Below, one piece after another: positions 38,346-48,243 of a DNA stretch of 64,000 nucleotides. The DNA comes from Paraburkholderia sacchari (lineage in GTDB: Bacteria > Pseudomonadota > Gammaproteobacteria > Burkholderiales > Burkholderiaceae). The translations under genes and the position numbers were made by a program. Numbering within the stretch: the first letter of the stretch is position 1; each line of letters begins with the position of its first letter. The notes beneath the pieces were generated by a model, which was given only the letters and a program-made list of their open reading frames with translations, did not search any database and was not told where the DNA came from. The stretch lies in contig NZ_JTDB02000003.1 in assembly GCF_000785435.2 (NCBI RefSeq), positions 496,001-560,000 on the forward strand. Reading direction: 5' to 3'.

Positions 38346-39716
38346 ATGGCTGCAGACATCGAAGCCCGGCAACGATTTTTCCCGCACACCCAGGACGAAC
38401 TCAAGGAGATCGCGTCGGATATTCTCCGTCACGCGAATGCGCTCGGCGCGAGCGACGCCGCGACGGAAATCTCCGAAGGCGATGGCCTGTCGGTTTCCGT
38501 GCGGCGCGGCGAAGTCGAGACCATCGAGCACAACCGCGACAAGTCGGTCGGCGTGACCGTCTACATTGGCAACAAGCGCGGCAACGCGAGCACCTCGGAC
38601 TTTTCCGCGCAGGCGCTCAAGGACACCGTGGCGGCGGCCTACAACATCGCGCGTTTCACCGCGGACGACGACTGCGCCGGCCTCGCCGAGCCCGACCTGC
38701 TGGAAACCGCGCCGCGCGACCTTGATCTCTATCACCCGTGGAGCCTCACCGCCGACGAGGCCGTCGAGATCGCGCGCCGCGCCGAGGACGCCGCATTCGC
38801 CACCGACCGCCGCGTGACCAACTCGGAAGGCGCGAGCGTTTCGGCGCAGCATTCGCAGTTCGTGCTCGCCACCTCGGGCGGCTTCATGCACGGCTACCCG
38901 TATTCGCGCCATTACATCGCGTGCGCGCCCATCGCGGGCACGGGCCGCAGCATGCAGCGCGACGACTGGTACACCTCGCGGCGCAACGCGAGCGAGCTGG
39001 CCTCGCCGGAGGCGGTGGGCCGCTATGCCGCCGAGCGCGCGCTGTCGCGCCTGAACGCGCGCGGTCTCGACACGCGCAAGGTGCCGGTGCTGTTCGAGGC
39101 GCCGATCGCGGCGGGCCTGCTCGGCGCGTTCGTGCAGGCCACGAGCGGCGGCGCGCTCTATCGCAAGACCTCGTTTCTGGTCGACAGCCTCGGCAAGCCG
39201 GTATTCGCGCCGCATATCCAGGTGGTGGAGGACCCGCACGTGGCGCGCGCCGCGGGCAGCGCGCCGTTCGACGAGGAAGGCGTGCGCACGCAACGGCGCG
39301 AAGTCGTGAAGGACGGCGTGGTGCAGGGCTATTTCCTGTCGTCGTATTCGGCGCGCAAGCTCGGCATGCAGACGACCGGCAACGCGGGCGGCTCGCACAA
39401 CCTGCGGCTGGAAAGTTCGCTCACGAACCCCGAAGACGACTTCGAGGCCATGCTCAAGAAACTCGGCACGGGCCTCCTGCTCACCGAACTGATGGGGCAG
39501 GGCGTGAACTTCGTGACGGGCGACTATTCGCGCGGCGCATCGGGTTTCTGGGTCGAGAACGGCAAGATCCAGTATCCGGTCGAGGAGATCACGGTGGCGT
39601 CGACGATGCAGGAGATGTTCCGCCACATCGTCGCCGTGGGTGCCGATACGCTCGCGCGCGGCACGCGCCAGACCGGTTCCGTGCTGATCGAGCGCATGAC
39701 GGTGGCGGGCCAGTAA
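38346..39716 (+). CDS. pmbA: Metalloprotease PmbA (TldE)
   Basis: TldD/PmbA-family subunit, 456 residues. With TldD it forms a protease that degrades unfolded peptides and, in enterobacteria, matures microcin B17. Visible segments are AVRRGEVETIEHNRDKSVGV-like (SVSVRRGEVETIEHN), TTGNAGGSHNL and the C-terminal GDYSRGASGFWVENG. A terminator follows. TldD is not in this window. Confidence 0.94.
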   Translation: MAADIEARQRFFPHTQDELKEIASDILRHANALGASDAATEISEGDGLSVSVRRGEVETIEHNRDKSVGVTVYIGNKRGNASTSDFSAQALKDTVAAAYNIARFTADDDCAGLAEPDLLETAPRDLDLYHPWSLTADEAVEIARRAEDAAFATDRRVTNSEGASVSAQHSQFVLATSGGFMHGYPYSRHYIACAPIAGTGRSMQRDDWYTSRRNASELASPEAVGRYAAERALSRLNARGLDTRKVPVLFEAPIAAGLLGAFVQATSGGALYRKTSFLVDSLGKPVFAPHIQVVEDPHVARAAGSAPFDEEGVRTQRREVVKDGVVQGYFLSSYSARKLGMQTTGNAGGSHNLRLESSLTNPEDDFEAMLKKLGTGLLLTELMGQGVNFVTGDYSRGASGFWVENGKIQYPVEEITVASTMQEMFRHIVAVGADTLARGTRQTGSVLIERMTVAGQ

Positions 39717-39750
39717 GCGCGCGCTAGCCACCTTCCTTCGTTTCAATGCA

Positions 39751-39785
39751 CAACGGCACGCCTTGGCGTGCCGTTGGTGTTTTTG
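39751..39785 (+). terminator. Rho-independent terminator after pmbA
   Basis: CAACGGCACGCC-TT-GGCGTGCCGTTG (39751-39776) followed by GTGTTTTT. It separates convergent pmbA and folA. Confidence 0.85.
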
Positions 39786-39813
39786 CGCGTGTTTTCGACG
39801 CCCGGTTCTACCC

Positions 39814-40311
39814 TCAGTCGCGCCGCTCGTAAGTGACGAACGCGAAATCGAAGTTGTTGGGCGCATTCGCGTGCAGCGTCTCGCGCGCCGTTTCGCGCCA
39901 ATGCGCGGGGTCGGGCGCGGGGAAGGTGGCATCGCCTTCGAAGTCGGTGGCGATCTCCGTGATGATCAGCTTGTGCGCGAGCGCGATGCCCTCGGCATAA
40001 AGCTGCGCGCCGCCGATCAGGAACGCTTCGGGCGCCTGGTCCTCGGCTGCGAGCGCGAGCGCGGCGTCGAGGCTCGTGACCGTGTCGCAGCCGGGAAAGC
40101 GCCGGGTGGCGTCGCGCGTGACGACGATGTTGCGGCGGCCAGGCAGTGCGCGGCCAATCGATTCATGCGTCTTGCGGCCCATCACGATGGGCGCGCCCAT
40201 GGTGGTGCGCTTGAAGAAGGCAAGGTCCTCGGGCAGCCGCCAGGGCAGCTCGTTGTCGCGGCCGATCACGCCGTTGCGGGCGCGAGCGACGATCAGGGTG
40301 AGCGTCGTCAT
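39814..40311 (-). CDS. folA: Dihydrofolate reductase
   Basis: NADPH-dependent reduction of dihydrofolate, 165 residues. The N-terminus [26 protein letters not shown] (in parts) has the substrate-binding acid (PEDLAFFK), followed by [11 protein letters not shown] and the GGAQLYAEG cofactor region. The start at 40311 matches the family N-terminus. In relatives it is, as far as I recall, adjacent to thyA; here thyA lies 11 kb away beyond the amyloid cluster. Confidence 0.96.
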   Translation of the reverse strand: MTTLTLIVARARNGVIGRDNELPWRLPEDLAFFKRTTMGAPIVMGRKTHESIGRALPGRRNIVVTRDATRRFPGCDTVTSLDAALALAAEDQAPEAFLIGGAQLYAEGIALAHKLIITEIATDFEGDATFPAPDPAHWRETARETLHANAPNNFDFAFVTYERRD

Positions 40312-40389
40312 CGAGTCAGTCGAAGTGCGTTGGAATGGAAAAGCCAGTTGCACCGATTCTACCCGACGGCCTTATCGCCGCTCCTGGCG

Positions 40390-42006
40390 TCAAGCCTGCG
40401 GCTCGATCGGCAGGTCCGGCTGGTTCTCCGCCTCGCCGTCGAAGATCGTCTTCTCGTCGCGCAGGCCGTGTGCGCCCATGAGCCGGTAGAGCGTCACGCG
40501 CGAGATGCCGAGGTCGGCGGCCGCTTCGGTCAGGCGATGGCGATGGCGCAGCAGCGCCGCCTCGATCGCGCGTTTTTCCGCGGACTCGCGAGCCTCGGCG
40601 AGCGTCACCGTCTGCTGAGCGGTGAACTGGTCGAGATCGAGATCCCCGGCCGAGATCAGCTTGCATTCCGCCATCACGATCGCGCGCCGCACGCGGTTGA
40701 TGAGCTCGCGCACGTTGCCGGGCCAGTTGTAGTTGTACATCGCCTCGATGGCGTCGGGCGTGAAGCCGCGGATCCTGCGCGCGCTGTCCTGCTTGAACTT
40801 GTGCAGCACGTGGTGCGCGAGAATTTCGATGTCCTTGCCGCGCGCGCGCAGCGGCGGCTCGTCCACGCGCAGCACGCACAGCCGGTGAAAGAGGTCGGCC
40901 CTGAAGCGCGAGTCGCGCATTGCCGCTTCGAGATCGACGTGGGTGGCCGAAATGATGCGCACGTCCACGGGAATCTGCTCGTGGCCGCCCAGGCGCTCGA
41001 TCTTGCCCTCCTGGAGAAAGCGCAGCAGGCTCGCCTGGCTTTCCATCGGCAGGTCGCCGATTTCGTCGAGAAAGAGCGTGCCGCCGTTGGCTGCCTCCAC
41101 ACGTCCGATCTTGCGCTGATGCGCGCCCGTGAACGCGCCGCGCTCGTAGCCAAATAATTCGGATTGCAGAAGATGATGCGGAATCGCGCCGCAATTGATC
41201 GGCACGAATGGCGCTTTGCGCCGCGCCGAACGCTCGTGGATCGCGAGCGCGGTGAGCTCCTTGCCGGTGCCCGATTCACCCGAGATGAACACCGTTGCGT
41301 CGGTGTTCGCCACCTTGCGGATGGTGCGAAAGAGCTGCTGCATCGCCTCGCAGGTGCCCACCATTTCGTCTTCGTCCGCGCTTGCGGCCGACGCCGGCGC
41401 ACGGTCGAGATCGCAGAGCGTGACCATGCCGAACGCGTGGCTCACGAGATAGTCGAGCGTCGCCGGCGCGACTGGCAGATGCACGTAGTCGAAGCAGTAG
41501 TGGCGGATCAGGCGGCGCACTTCGGGGTCGGTTAGACGCTTGGGGTCGGTGAGCGCAATCCAGCCCACCTGTTGCAGCCGCAGCACGGCTTCGAGCGCGG
41601 CGAGGTCGCGCGCGGTGAAGCTGGTCAGATCGACGATGCCCGCGCAGGTCGGCTCCGCTTTCACGAGCCGCGCGGCCTCGGCCGCGGTTCTCGCCGTCGC
41701 GACGTCCCAGCCGCGGCTCTTCAGATACGCGCCGAGCTGTGTGTCCGGCACGCGGGCGACGTACAGCAGCATGCGGTCGATGTCGGCAAGCGACCCGCCA
41801 TCGGGGCCGCAGGCGGGCGTGCATTCCGCTGTGCGCGCAGCGGCGTCGGGTTCGCGCGTCCCGGTTGCCGTCGCGTTTTCGGCCGTTGCTGCGGGTGCGG
41901 GGTGCGGCGGCGCGCCCGGCATGGCGAGCCTCTGGCCCGCCCCGGCTAAAGGTGTCACGGTGGCGCCCAGATGGGAAGAATCGCGCACGATCGGCCTCGT
42001 CTTCAT
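40390..42006 (-). CDS. Sigma-54-dependent activator with VpsR-type N-terminal domain (last gene of the Fap-like cluster)
   Basis: A 538-residue enhancer-binding protein. Residues 1-70 are low-complexity Ala/Pro-rich, 75-200 form a VpsR-like degenerate receiver domain, and 215-450 the AAA+ domain with Walker A GESGTGKE (243-250) and an intact sigma-54 loop GAFTGA (290-295). A Fis-type HTH (EAAADLGISRVTLYRLMGAHG) is at about 495-515. Its ATG overlaps the stop of the fapF-like gene by one base, so it is translated with the secretion genes. It closely resembles the activator at 49353-50744, and probably both act on this operon. c-di-GMP binding is possible but not shown. Confidence 0.9.
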   Translation of the reverse strand: MKTRPIVRDSSHLGATVTPLAGAGQRLAMPGAPPHPAPAATAENATATGTREPDAAARTAECTPACGPDGGSLADIDRMLLYVARVPDTQLGAYLKSRGWDVATARTAAEAARLVKAEPTCAGIVDLTSFTARDLAALEAVLRLQQVGWIALTDPKRLTDPEVRRLIRHYCFDYVHLPVAPATLDYLVSHAFGMVTLCDLDRAPASAASADEDEMVGTCEAMQQLFRTIRKVANTDATVFISGESGTGKELTALAIHERSARRKAPFVPINCGAIPHHLLQSELFGYERGAFTGAHQRKIGRVEAANGGTLFLDEIGDLPMESQASLLRFLQEGKIERLGGHEQIPVDVRIISATHVDLEAAMRDSRFRADLFHRLCVLRVDEPPLRARGKDIEILAHHVLHKFKQDSARRIRGFTPDAIEAMYNYNWPGNVRELINRVRRAIVMAECKLISAGDLDLDQFTAQQTVTLAEARESAEKRAIEAALLRHRHRLTEAAADLGISRVTLYRLMGAHGLRDEKTIFDGEAENQPDLPIEPQA

Positions 42007-43505
42007 TAGAAGGTGTAGGGGAACCGCAAGCCGACGACGAAGTTCGGCGCATCGGGCGTGAGGCCGACCGACACCACGCCGTTGATCGTCAGGTGCTTGT
42101 TGACCACGTGATTCAGGCCGAAGTTGAGCACCGACGCCGTGGTCTCGCTGCCCGGCACGCCGGTCCAGCTGCCTCCGGGCGCCTTGGTCTTCGACTGCGG
42201 CTCGATGGCCATGGTGTAGGAGATGCTGGCCGAATCCTTGTCGGAGAAGGCGAGCGCCACGCCGCCGCCGAACTGGATGATGTCGCCGAGCTTCACCTCG
42301 GCCGGCTGCGTCTGCCCGACGACCGACGAGATATCGGCGAACGAGCGTGCGATGTTGTACGTGTACGAGAAGCTGCCGAACAGCACCACCGGATCGTAGG
42401 TCTTCAGCACCGAGACGCCGGCCGTGACGTTCCAGAAGCCCGTGCCCGTGGGCAGCTTGCTCGGCGCGACGAGGTTGGTGTTGTCGGGCGTGAGCTGCAC
42501 CACCTTGATGCCGAACGGCGAGGTGCCGGTGTCCGTCTTCACGCGCAGGCTGCCGACCACGTCGGGCAGGCTGTTGGTCTCCTTCAGGAACTGGTAGTAG
42601 ATCCCGAAGTTCACGTCGCCGATCGCGTGCGAGCTCACGGACGCATCGGAGAGCGTGTTCGCCGCGCCGCCAGCGCCGCCCACGATGAAGCTGCTGTGGC
42701 GGTAAATGTACGGGACGTCGACGTCGATGCTCATGCGGTCGGTGATGCCGTACCGCGTGTCGAGATCGGCCATGAGCTGGTGCGACTTCGTCTGGCCGAG
42801 GTTGATGTTGCCGAGGAAGATTGCATCGAGCGCGAGGAAGCCCGAGAGCTGCAGCTGGCGCCGGTCGTAATAGGTGTCGCTGATGCCCCAGTCCAGCGTG
42901 AGCTTGTGGTCGAAGAGCGGTGCGTGTTCGCGCTGCACGACCGCTTGCTCGGCCTCGGTGCGGGTGGGCGCGGCGTTCTTTTGCGTCTCGCCCACGGTCG
43001 GGTTCGCGCCTGCATTGGCGCCCGCGTTGACGCCGACGGGCGCGCCTTGCTGCGGCCCGCTCGCGGCGGACGAACCGGTGGCGCCGGTGGCCGGGCCGCT
43101 GTCGGGCGAGGGCGGATTCACCGGCACGCCAGTGGCGGTGCCGGTGAGGGAGCCAGGCGCGGTGGCGCCGGGCAGCGCTTGCGCGAGCGGCGGCAGCGGC
43201 ACGGGCAGCCCGTCCGCGCCGGGCTGGTCGGCGACGCTCGCGCCGTCGCTGGCGGCCGGCGCACCGGCGCCCGGCATGCCGCGTCCGCGCTGCGCCATTT
43301 CGAGGTTCGTGACCTGGCGCTCGAGAGACTGGATTTGTCGCTGCTGCTCGTCCACCACGCGCATCAGCGTGTTGAGACGTTCTTCGACAGACTGGCTTTG
43401 CAGCGCCTGCGCATGTGCGGTTTGCGCGAGCGCGAAAAGCAGGACTGCTGCTGGAATGGCGGCGAGCGTTAAACGCGGCGCTGCCGTCGGGTACGACGTG
43501 ATCAT
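42006..43505 (-). CDS. fapF: FapF-like outer-membrane amyloid secretion channel
   Basis: A 499-residue exported protein. After a signal peptide (residues 1-32) come a short coiled coil (about 36-70, SVEERLNTLMRVVDEQQRQ), a long Pro/Gly/Ala-rich linker (75-195) and a beta-barrel domain (195-499) ending in an aromatic residue (FVVGLRFPYTF), as outer-membrane proteins do. Coiled coil plus flexible linker plus barrel is the architecture described for Pseudomonas FapF, which exports amyloid subunits; the barrel alone also resembles Phenol_MetA_deg-type transporters. Last structural gene of the cluster. The start at 43505 has GGGGGAAAAAGA upstream. Confidence 0.85.
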   Translation of the reverse strand: MITSYPTAAPRLTLAAIPAAVLLFALAQTAHAQALQSQSVEERLNTLMRVVDEQQRQIQSLERQVTNLEMAQRGRGMPGAGAPAASDGASVADQPGADGLPVPLPPLAQALPGATAPGSLTGTATGVPVNPPSPDSGPATGATGSSAASGPQQGAPVGVNAGANAGANPTVGETQKNAAPTRTEAEQAVVQREHAPLFDHKLTLDWGISDTYYDRRQLQLSGFLALDAIFLGNINLGQTKSHQLMADLDTRYGITDRMSIDVDVPYIYRHSSFIVGGAGGAANTLSDASVSSHAIGDVNFGIYYQFLKETNSLPDVVGSLRVKTDTGTSPFGIKVVQLTPDNTNLVAPSKLPTGTGFWNVTAGVSVLKTYDPVVLFGSFSYTYNIARSFADISSVVGQTQPAEVKLGDIIQFGGGVALAFSDKDSASISYTMAIEPQSKTKAPGGSWTGVPGSETTASVLNFGLNHVVNKHLTINGVVSVGLTPDAPNFVVGLRFPYTF

Positions 43506-43697
43506 TCTTTTTCCCCCGGATCGAAAGTCGATGCACGACAGAACCCCCAGGTTCCGCGCACGCATCGTCGATACGCTTGCTCGGTGTTGCTTCACGCGTT
43601 CTGGCGGTTCGCGTGCTGACCTCCTTCAGGTGTCTCCTTGTGGCGGCCGTCGATGGCGGTCGGCGGCATCTTGTTGCTGTAACCAGGCGGCGTTTTT

Positions 43698-44540
43698 TTA
43701 GCGGGTGTTGCGTAGAGCCTGTAATACGCCGGCCTGCCGGATCATTTGTGCGTTCAACTGCTGCGTCTGCAAGCTGAGTTGCAACTGGTTTGCGACTTGC
43801 TGGTTGTTGCCCGCGACCTGGAGCAACTGGGCAATGGCGCCCGCCTGCTGCGCGCTGCCGGGCACGATGTTCTGCGTCGCCATGCCGGCGGGCGTTTGCA
43901 GCGTGACGTTGATGCCGTTGCCGCCGAATGCGATGCCGGCCTTGATGGTGCCGTTCGCGTTCGAAGCCGCTGCGCTCGTCTGATTGGCGCCCGCCATGCC
44001 GGCGATCTGCAGCGCATTGCTGTAATCGATGGTCGCGGCGTTGGAGCCGACGTTGCCATTGCCGGCCACCTGGGTGATCTGCGATACGCCGTTGACCGAC
44101 ACGTTCTGGCCGCCCGAGGCCGAGGTGTTCGGCATGGCGCCGCTATTGCCGATGTTGGTGCCGCCCGCCATCGGGTCGGTGACGTGCGCACTGGTCTGCA
44201 CGCTCGCGCTCAGCTTGTTGGCCGTGTTCTGCGAGACGGCGAGCGCGCCTTGCGCGACGGCGCTGGCGCCATTGGGCAATTGCCATTGCGACAGTACGCT
44301 GAGCACGAAGCCGGAAATCATGTCGCTGCCGGCGTACTTGCCGGTTTGATGCGCGAGCACGTCGTCGTCGACTAACTCGCAGCGCACGGGCTGTGCGTCG
44401 GGTCCGCCCGCCGAGAGAAATGCAGGCAAGGCCGCCTGGGTGGCGGCGAGGCTTTCTGCTGCGCACGCATTGCCCGAACAAGCGCAGGCGAGCGCGCAGA
44501 CACCTGCCGCGATGCCACACTGTGAGAGGTTGCGTTTCAT
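43698..44540 (-). CDS. FapE-like secreted component of the amyloid cluster
   Basis: A 280-residue secreted protein, 15 bp after the C39-like gene. A Cys-containing signal region (residues 1-28) is followed by [20 protein letters not shown] (54-73, cited in part), a double-glycine-leader-like motif, then Asn/Gln/Gly/Ser-rich sequence with [10 protein letters not shown] and a C-terminal Gln/Asn/Leu-rich helix region ([16 protein letters not shown]). Position between fapD and fapF and the composition fit FapE. I cannot exclude that it is a minor fibre subunit. Confidence 0.72.
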   Translation of the reverse strand: MKRNLSQCGIAAGVCALACACSGNACAAESLAATQAALPAFLSAGGPDAQPVRCELVDDDVLAHQTGKYAGSDMISGFVLSVLSQWQLPNGASAVAQGALAVSQNTANKLSASVQTSAHVTDPMAGGTNIGNSGAMPNTSASGGQNVSVNGVSQITQVAGNGNVGSNAATIDYSNALQIAGMAGANQTSAAASNANGTIKAGIAFGGNGINVTLQTPAGMATQNIVPGSAQQAGAIAQLLQVAGNNQQVANQLQLSLQTQQLNAQMIRQAGVLQALRNTR

Positions 44541-44554
44541 GGCTATTCAGGACT

Positions 44555-45274
44555 TCAGAACATCAAGGCCTTGTCGAGGCCGTATTCGAAGAAAGGTGTC
44601 GGCGCCGTACCGTTGAGCAGGGCGTTTTCGCGCAGCTTCAGCGCGATCGACTCGTTGTTCTGCAACAGCGGAGAATCCTCCAGAAACGGTTTGCCGAGCA
44701 CGGCGAAGACGAGCCCGTTCCACGTCTTCGCAAAATCATCCTCGGCAACGATGCGATTGCCGAGCGCGGGGTCCGCAATGAAGACGCGGTTGTTCTCGGC
44801 ATGCTTGACGATCACGAAGTGCTCGTAGCCTTCGATGTTCATGAGGACGAGCACGGGAATCTGCAGGTGATAAAGCGCGTCGGTATTGACGCGAAAGCCC
44901 CGGCCGCGCAGGCCGATCGTTTCGACGAACTTCTTCATGTCGAGCATGGAGAAGCCGTTCTTCACGACCACCTCGGGGGTGGAGAACACCATCATGCGCC
45001 GGATCAGTTCCGGTTCGGGAATGTCGATGCCGTAGCCGTACTTGAGCAGCGTCGCGAGCGCGGCCGCGCCGCAGCTGTAGTCGTATTGCTGTGTGACGAC
45101 GCTGTTGTAGCGGATCTCGCGCATCGAGCGGACCGGCAACTTGATCGGCACGCCGATCAGGTGGGTCGCGTCGATGGTCGACTGCGCCTGGCAAGGTATC
45201 CACGCCGCGGTGGCGGCGAGCGCCAGCGCGATGGCACATGTTCTTGACGCCGGGGACGAAACGGACCCGGACAT
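44555..45274 (-). CDS. fapD: FapD-like periplasmic C39-family peptidase
   Basis: A 239-residue protein with a signal peptide (1-30) and a C39-type papain-fold domain. The catalytic cysteine is C68 in [16 protein letters not shown], with H152 (EHFVIVKH) and D168 (FIADPALG) completing the triad and a glutamine just upstream for the oxyanion hole. Unlike bacteriocin exporters, no ABC transporter domain is attached. FapD of Pseudomonas has this layout and is required for amyloid export. All catalytic residues are retained, so it should be active. The start at 45274 (MSGSV) is preferred because GGAG lies 7 bases before it. Confidence 0.9.
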   Translation of the reverse strand: MSGSVSSPASRTCAIALALAATAAWIPCQAQSTIDATHLIGVPIKLPVRSMREIRYNSVVTQQYDYSCGAAALATLLKYGYGIDIPEPELIRRMMVFSTPEVVVKNGFSMLDMKKFVETIGLRGRGFRVNTDALYHLQIPVLVLMNIEGYEHFVIVKHAENNRVFIADPALGNRIVAEDDFAKTWNGLVFAVLGKPFLEDSPLLQNNESIALKLRENALLNGTAPTPFFEYGLDKALMF

Positions 45275-45379
45275 GGTGGTCTCCTGCATCTGGTTTGCGC
45301 GCCAGCCGCTATGTGATAGCAGCCGGCGCGCCGGGGTGCAGCATGGAATTACATCGACTATCGAGTTGATTAGTGATGC

Positions 45380-46963
45380 TTAGTGGCCGTTACTCATTGC
45401 GGCGATGGCCATGCCGTTGTGCTGCAGATTGCCGATGCCGCCGGCAATGTTCACGCCGATGTTGCCGCTTGCGCCGGTGAGGGTGTTGGCGCCGAGGCTA
45501 GCCGTGCCCTGGAACTGGCCCGTTGCCGTCATGCCTGCGTTCTGCACGTTTTTGTCGGTCGCGACCATCGCCGTCGTTTGGGCGGAGCCAGCGTTCTTGG
45601 CCGTCGTTACGGAGCCGGCGAGGCTGTTGTTCTGCGCGTTGCCGATACCCGAAGCGACGTTCACACCGACATTGCCCGAGACGCTGGCGAGCGAGCCGTC
45701 ACCCACCGATGCGTTCAGATTGAAGTTTTTCACATTGGCTTTGCCAGCGGACGCCTGATTGTTAAAGATCTGAGCGTTACCGAACACATTGCCCACATCG
45801 ACCGAAGCGAGCGCGACGTCGTTGCTTTGCGCGTTGTTGATGCCTTCGGCGATGTTCACGCCCAGGTTGCCCGTCACGCCGGTTGCCGCGCCGTTGCCCG
45901 TGTTGGCGTCGAGCGTGGCGGCCTTGCGAGTGTCGGTGTGAACTGTCAACGAGCCGGTCGTCTTTTCGTCGACGGTCTTCAACGAGTCGCTCACGCTATA
46001 GCCCCACGTGTTCCTGGCTTCCGTGGACCTCGAGGACGAATGCGAGTCCTGCGACTTGCTGGTGCTCGATTCGCTGTACGAATGGGCGTACGTGTTTTTT
46101 GAATTGCTCATCCGGTCGCCGGAGCCGCTTTCCTTGGTCGTGACCGAGGCGTTCAACGAGGCATCCGCGTAGCCCGTGTTGGCCGTGCTCGTGCTCTTGT
46201 CGGAATTAAACGTGTTATTGAACGACCAGGTCTTCGCGTCCTTCGCCGTGTTGTTATTGTCGTGGGAGCTGTTCTTCGTTTGCGACGTGCTTTCCGAGCC
46301 GCTCAACGTCAGGCTGGCGGAGCCGTTTCTTCTGTTGCCCGTATGCGTCCACTTGGCGCTTAGCGACAGGTCGCCCTTGGCGCTCTGCGAATTCATCGAG
46401 CTGTTCGAGCCGACGTTGCTGGACGTATCGCTGAAGCTGGAGCCGCCGGTATCACTGACCTTGTTGGAAACCTTTGTGTCGCTCGTGGATCCGCTGTCGG
46501 TCTTGACGTGGACGGCCGCGTCGATGCTCGCGCTGCGGTTCTTGTCGTAGCTGTAGCTGCTCGACGAGCTCTTCGTGGTCGAGGCATTCACATCATGCGT
46601 TCTGGACGACGACCTGGAAGACATTGACCCGTCCTGTTCGCTGTACGACGTGGTCGCGTAGGCGGAGTTCGTGCCCGTGCCGTTCACGCTCCAGTTCCTG
46701 TCGTTATAGGTGGTCGTGACGTTGCCGAACTGGTAGCTCTGCGCCTGCGGAAGCAGCGTGCCGCCGCCCGTGGTCTGCGTGTTGTTGATGACCGCGCCGG
46801 CCGTGCTCGAGACGTGGACGCGTCCAGACATCCTGACAGAGCCGTCCATGTCCACCACGTCCGTCACGCCGGTGAGGTTGAAGAGGATAGCGGTCTTGGG
46901 GCCTGCGAAAGCGGAACTAGCCGCCGTCGCGAGTACTGCTGCTGCGATGAGGGTGCGCTTCAT
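45380..46963 (-). CDS. Major amyloid subunit candidate (FapC-like)
   Basis: A 527-residue exported protein. After the signal peptide (1-20) there is a conserved-looking head (21-65), a Ser/Thr/Asn-rich low-complexity region (about 80-345), then three amyloid-type repeats: GNLGVNIAEGINNAQSN (366-382), GNVGVNVASGIGNAQNN (430-446) and GNIGVNIAGGIGNLQHN (500-516), spaced 64 and 70 residues apart. The consensus GN(I/V)GVN(V/I)A-x-G-x-x-N-x-Q-x-N is that of Pseudomonas FapB/FapC. The long Ser-rich middle is unusual. It shares a transcript with the 209-residue repeat protein 25 bp upstream. Confidence 0.83.
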   Translation of the reverse strand: MKRTLIAAAVLATAASSAFAGPKTAILFNLTGVTDVVDMDGSVRMSGRVHVSSTAGAVINNTQTTGGGTLLPQAQSYQFGNVTTTYNDRNWSVNGTGTNSAYATTSYSEQDGSMSSRSSSRTHDVNASTTKSSSSSYSYDKNRSASIDAAVHVKTDSGSTSDTKVSNKVSDTGGSSFSDTSSNVGSNSSMNSQSAKGDLSLSAKWTHTGNRRNGSASLTLSGSESTSQTKNSSHDNNNTAKDAKTWSFNNTFNSDKSTSTANTGYADASLNASVTTKESGSGDRMSNSKNTYAHSYSESSTSKSQDSHSSSRSTEARNTWGYSVSDSLKTVDEKTTGSLTVHTDTRKAATLDANTGNGAATGVTGNLGVNIAEGINNAQSNDVALASVDVGNVFGNAQIFNNQASAGKANVKNFNLNASVGDGSLASVSGNVGVNVASGIGNAQNNSLAGSVTTAKNAGSAQTTAMVATDKNVQNAGMTATGQFQGTASLGANTLTGASGNIGVNIAGGIGNLQHNGMAIAAMSNGH

Positions 46964-46988
46964 GTTTCGCTCCGATACTAGTGGTCAG

Positions 46989-47618
46989 TTAAAAAAGAGT
47001 GCCCGCCGGGGGACGGAGCACAAAACTGTTTGCCGTAGCGTTACCGGCGCCGGCTGTCTGGTTCACCTGTACGAGGCCCGTTGCATTCCTGAAGGCCGCA
47101 CCGTCGATGCGTACCTCACGAATGCCGCGTGTCTCGCCAATCTGGTTGCCCGTACGGCCGTTCGTCGCGCTGGCCGAGGACAGTTCTCCGTCCGATACCA
47201 ACGCGACTCCGAGCGCCCCAGTGCCGATCTGCGCACTGTTGCGCTGGATGTTGCCCACGCCCGCCGACTGATTCACCATCATGGCGCCGGACGTGTTGGA
47301 GAAAGCGCCCGAGCCGATCAGCGCGCTGGCGTTGCCGAGCCGCGCGCGCGTCGTGGCGCCTTGTTCGTCGAGATTCACATTGGCGACTGAGCCGCCGCTC
47401 GTGATGGTCAGCTGGTTGGCCTGGACGTTGTCGAGCCCGGCCGCTTCGTTTACGGCGAGCGCGCCGGTGGTCGAGGTCGCGGCATTCGGCGCGATCACGG
47501 CGGTTGCGCCTACGTTGACCTGGGCTTGCGCGGTCGTTGCGAGCGTCGCCAACGAGGCGCCGAGGGCGACGGCTGCCAATGCGCGCGAAATGGCCCGGAC
47601 GTGCGTGCGGCGGCTCAT
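46989..47618 (-). CDS. FapB-like amyloid nucleator candidate
   Basis: A 209-residue protein with a signal peptide (1-33) and three short repeats: GALAVNEAAGLDNVQAN (52-68), GAMMVNQSAGVGNIQRN (111-127) and GLVQVNQTAGAGNATAN (181-197). They share VN-x-x-A-G-x-x-N-x-x-x-N with the repeats of the neighbouring 527-residue protein. The last one ends close to the C-terminus. Position before the major subunit fits FapB. The ATG at 47618 overlaps the stop of the upstream gene (ATGA). Confidence 0.78.
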   Translation of the reverse strand: MSRRTHVRAISRALAAVALGASLATLATTAQAQVNVGATAVIAPNAATSTTGALAVNEAAGLDNVQANQLTITSGGSVANVNLDEQGATTRARLGNASALIGSGAFSNTSGAMMVNQSAGVGNIQRNSAQIGTGALGVALVSDGELSSASATNGRTGNQIGETRGIREVRIDGAAFRNATGLVQVNQTAGAGNATANSFVLRPPAGTLF

Positions 47619-48124
47619 TTCATGCTCCCGATGGCGCCCAGCGCGCTCGTGATCGGCGCGATGGCGCCGGTGACCGTAGACGAGATCGTGCCGCCCAGTC
47701 CGCCGACGGCCTGGGCGCTGCCGCCCGCGCCGAGCGCCGAACTGGTTGCCGCCGGATTGCCCACGAGAACGCGGGTGACGGCCTGTACGCCCGCGGCCTC
47801 GCCGGCGAGTGCGCCAGTTGTGTTCACGCCGGAATTGCCGTGCGCATTGGTGAGGTCGGTGTCGTTCACGAGCGTCGCCATCGTCGGGTCGAAGGTGTTC
47901 TTCGGGAACGTGGTGGCCCGCACGAGCACCGGGTCCTGGCTCTTCGGCACGGCGGCGAAGGCGCTGCGCGGGGTGATGTCGCGCTCGACGATGATGTCGC
48001 CGGGATTGATCACCTGCTGTGCGCCGACGTCCGCCGCCAGCACCGCCGCGAACGCGGCGCTCAGAACGGCCGCGAGTCGGGCGGAGCACCGGCGCTCAGC
48101 GGGCGTCTTGAAGCGAACGATCAT
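47615..48124 (-). CDS. Small secreted protein of the Fap-like cluster
   Basis: A 169-residue protein with a signal peptide ending near AADVGAQ. The mature part begins VINPGDIIVERDITPR, then has VNDTDLTNAHGN (86-97), a degenerate form of the leader-like motif seen in two other proteins of the cluster, followed by NSGVN and a Gly/Ala/Thr/Ser-rich hydrophobic tail. I do not recognise a family; it has no obvious counterpart in the six-gene Pseudomonas fap operon. GGAGACAGAC precedes the ATG at 48124. It overlaps the fapB-like gene by four bases. Confidence 0.7.
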   Translation of the reverse strand: MIVRFKTPAERRCSARLAAVLSAAFAAVLAADVGAQQVINPGDIIVERDITPRSAFAAVPKSQDPVLVRATTFPKNTFDPTMATLVNDTDLTNAHGNSGVNTTGALAGEAAGVQAVTRVLVGNPAATSSALGAGGSAQAVGGLGGTISSTVTGAIAPITSALGAIGSMK

Positions 48125-48243
48125 GTCTGTCTCCATCTCTGTTTCCGGCGCGGCGCGCATTGGGCGCCGCCTCTGCGCCGCGCTGAGCCCGGCACGGGGC
48201 CGGTTTCGGCACTAACCGCGTTGTTTGCCGCGTTCTTTTCCAG

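Noticed and set aside
40390..42006. Reading the VpsR-type activators as sigma-70-type regulators like V. cholerae VpsR
   Set aside because: Both have an intact GAFTGA loop and Walker motifs, so sigma-54 dependence is the better reading.
45323..45334. CCGGCGCGCCGG palindrome between the FapC-like and FapD-like genes as a terminator
   Set aside because: GC-only palindromes of this size are expected by chance here and no T-run follows; the genes are more likely cotranscribed.
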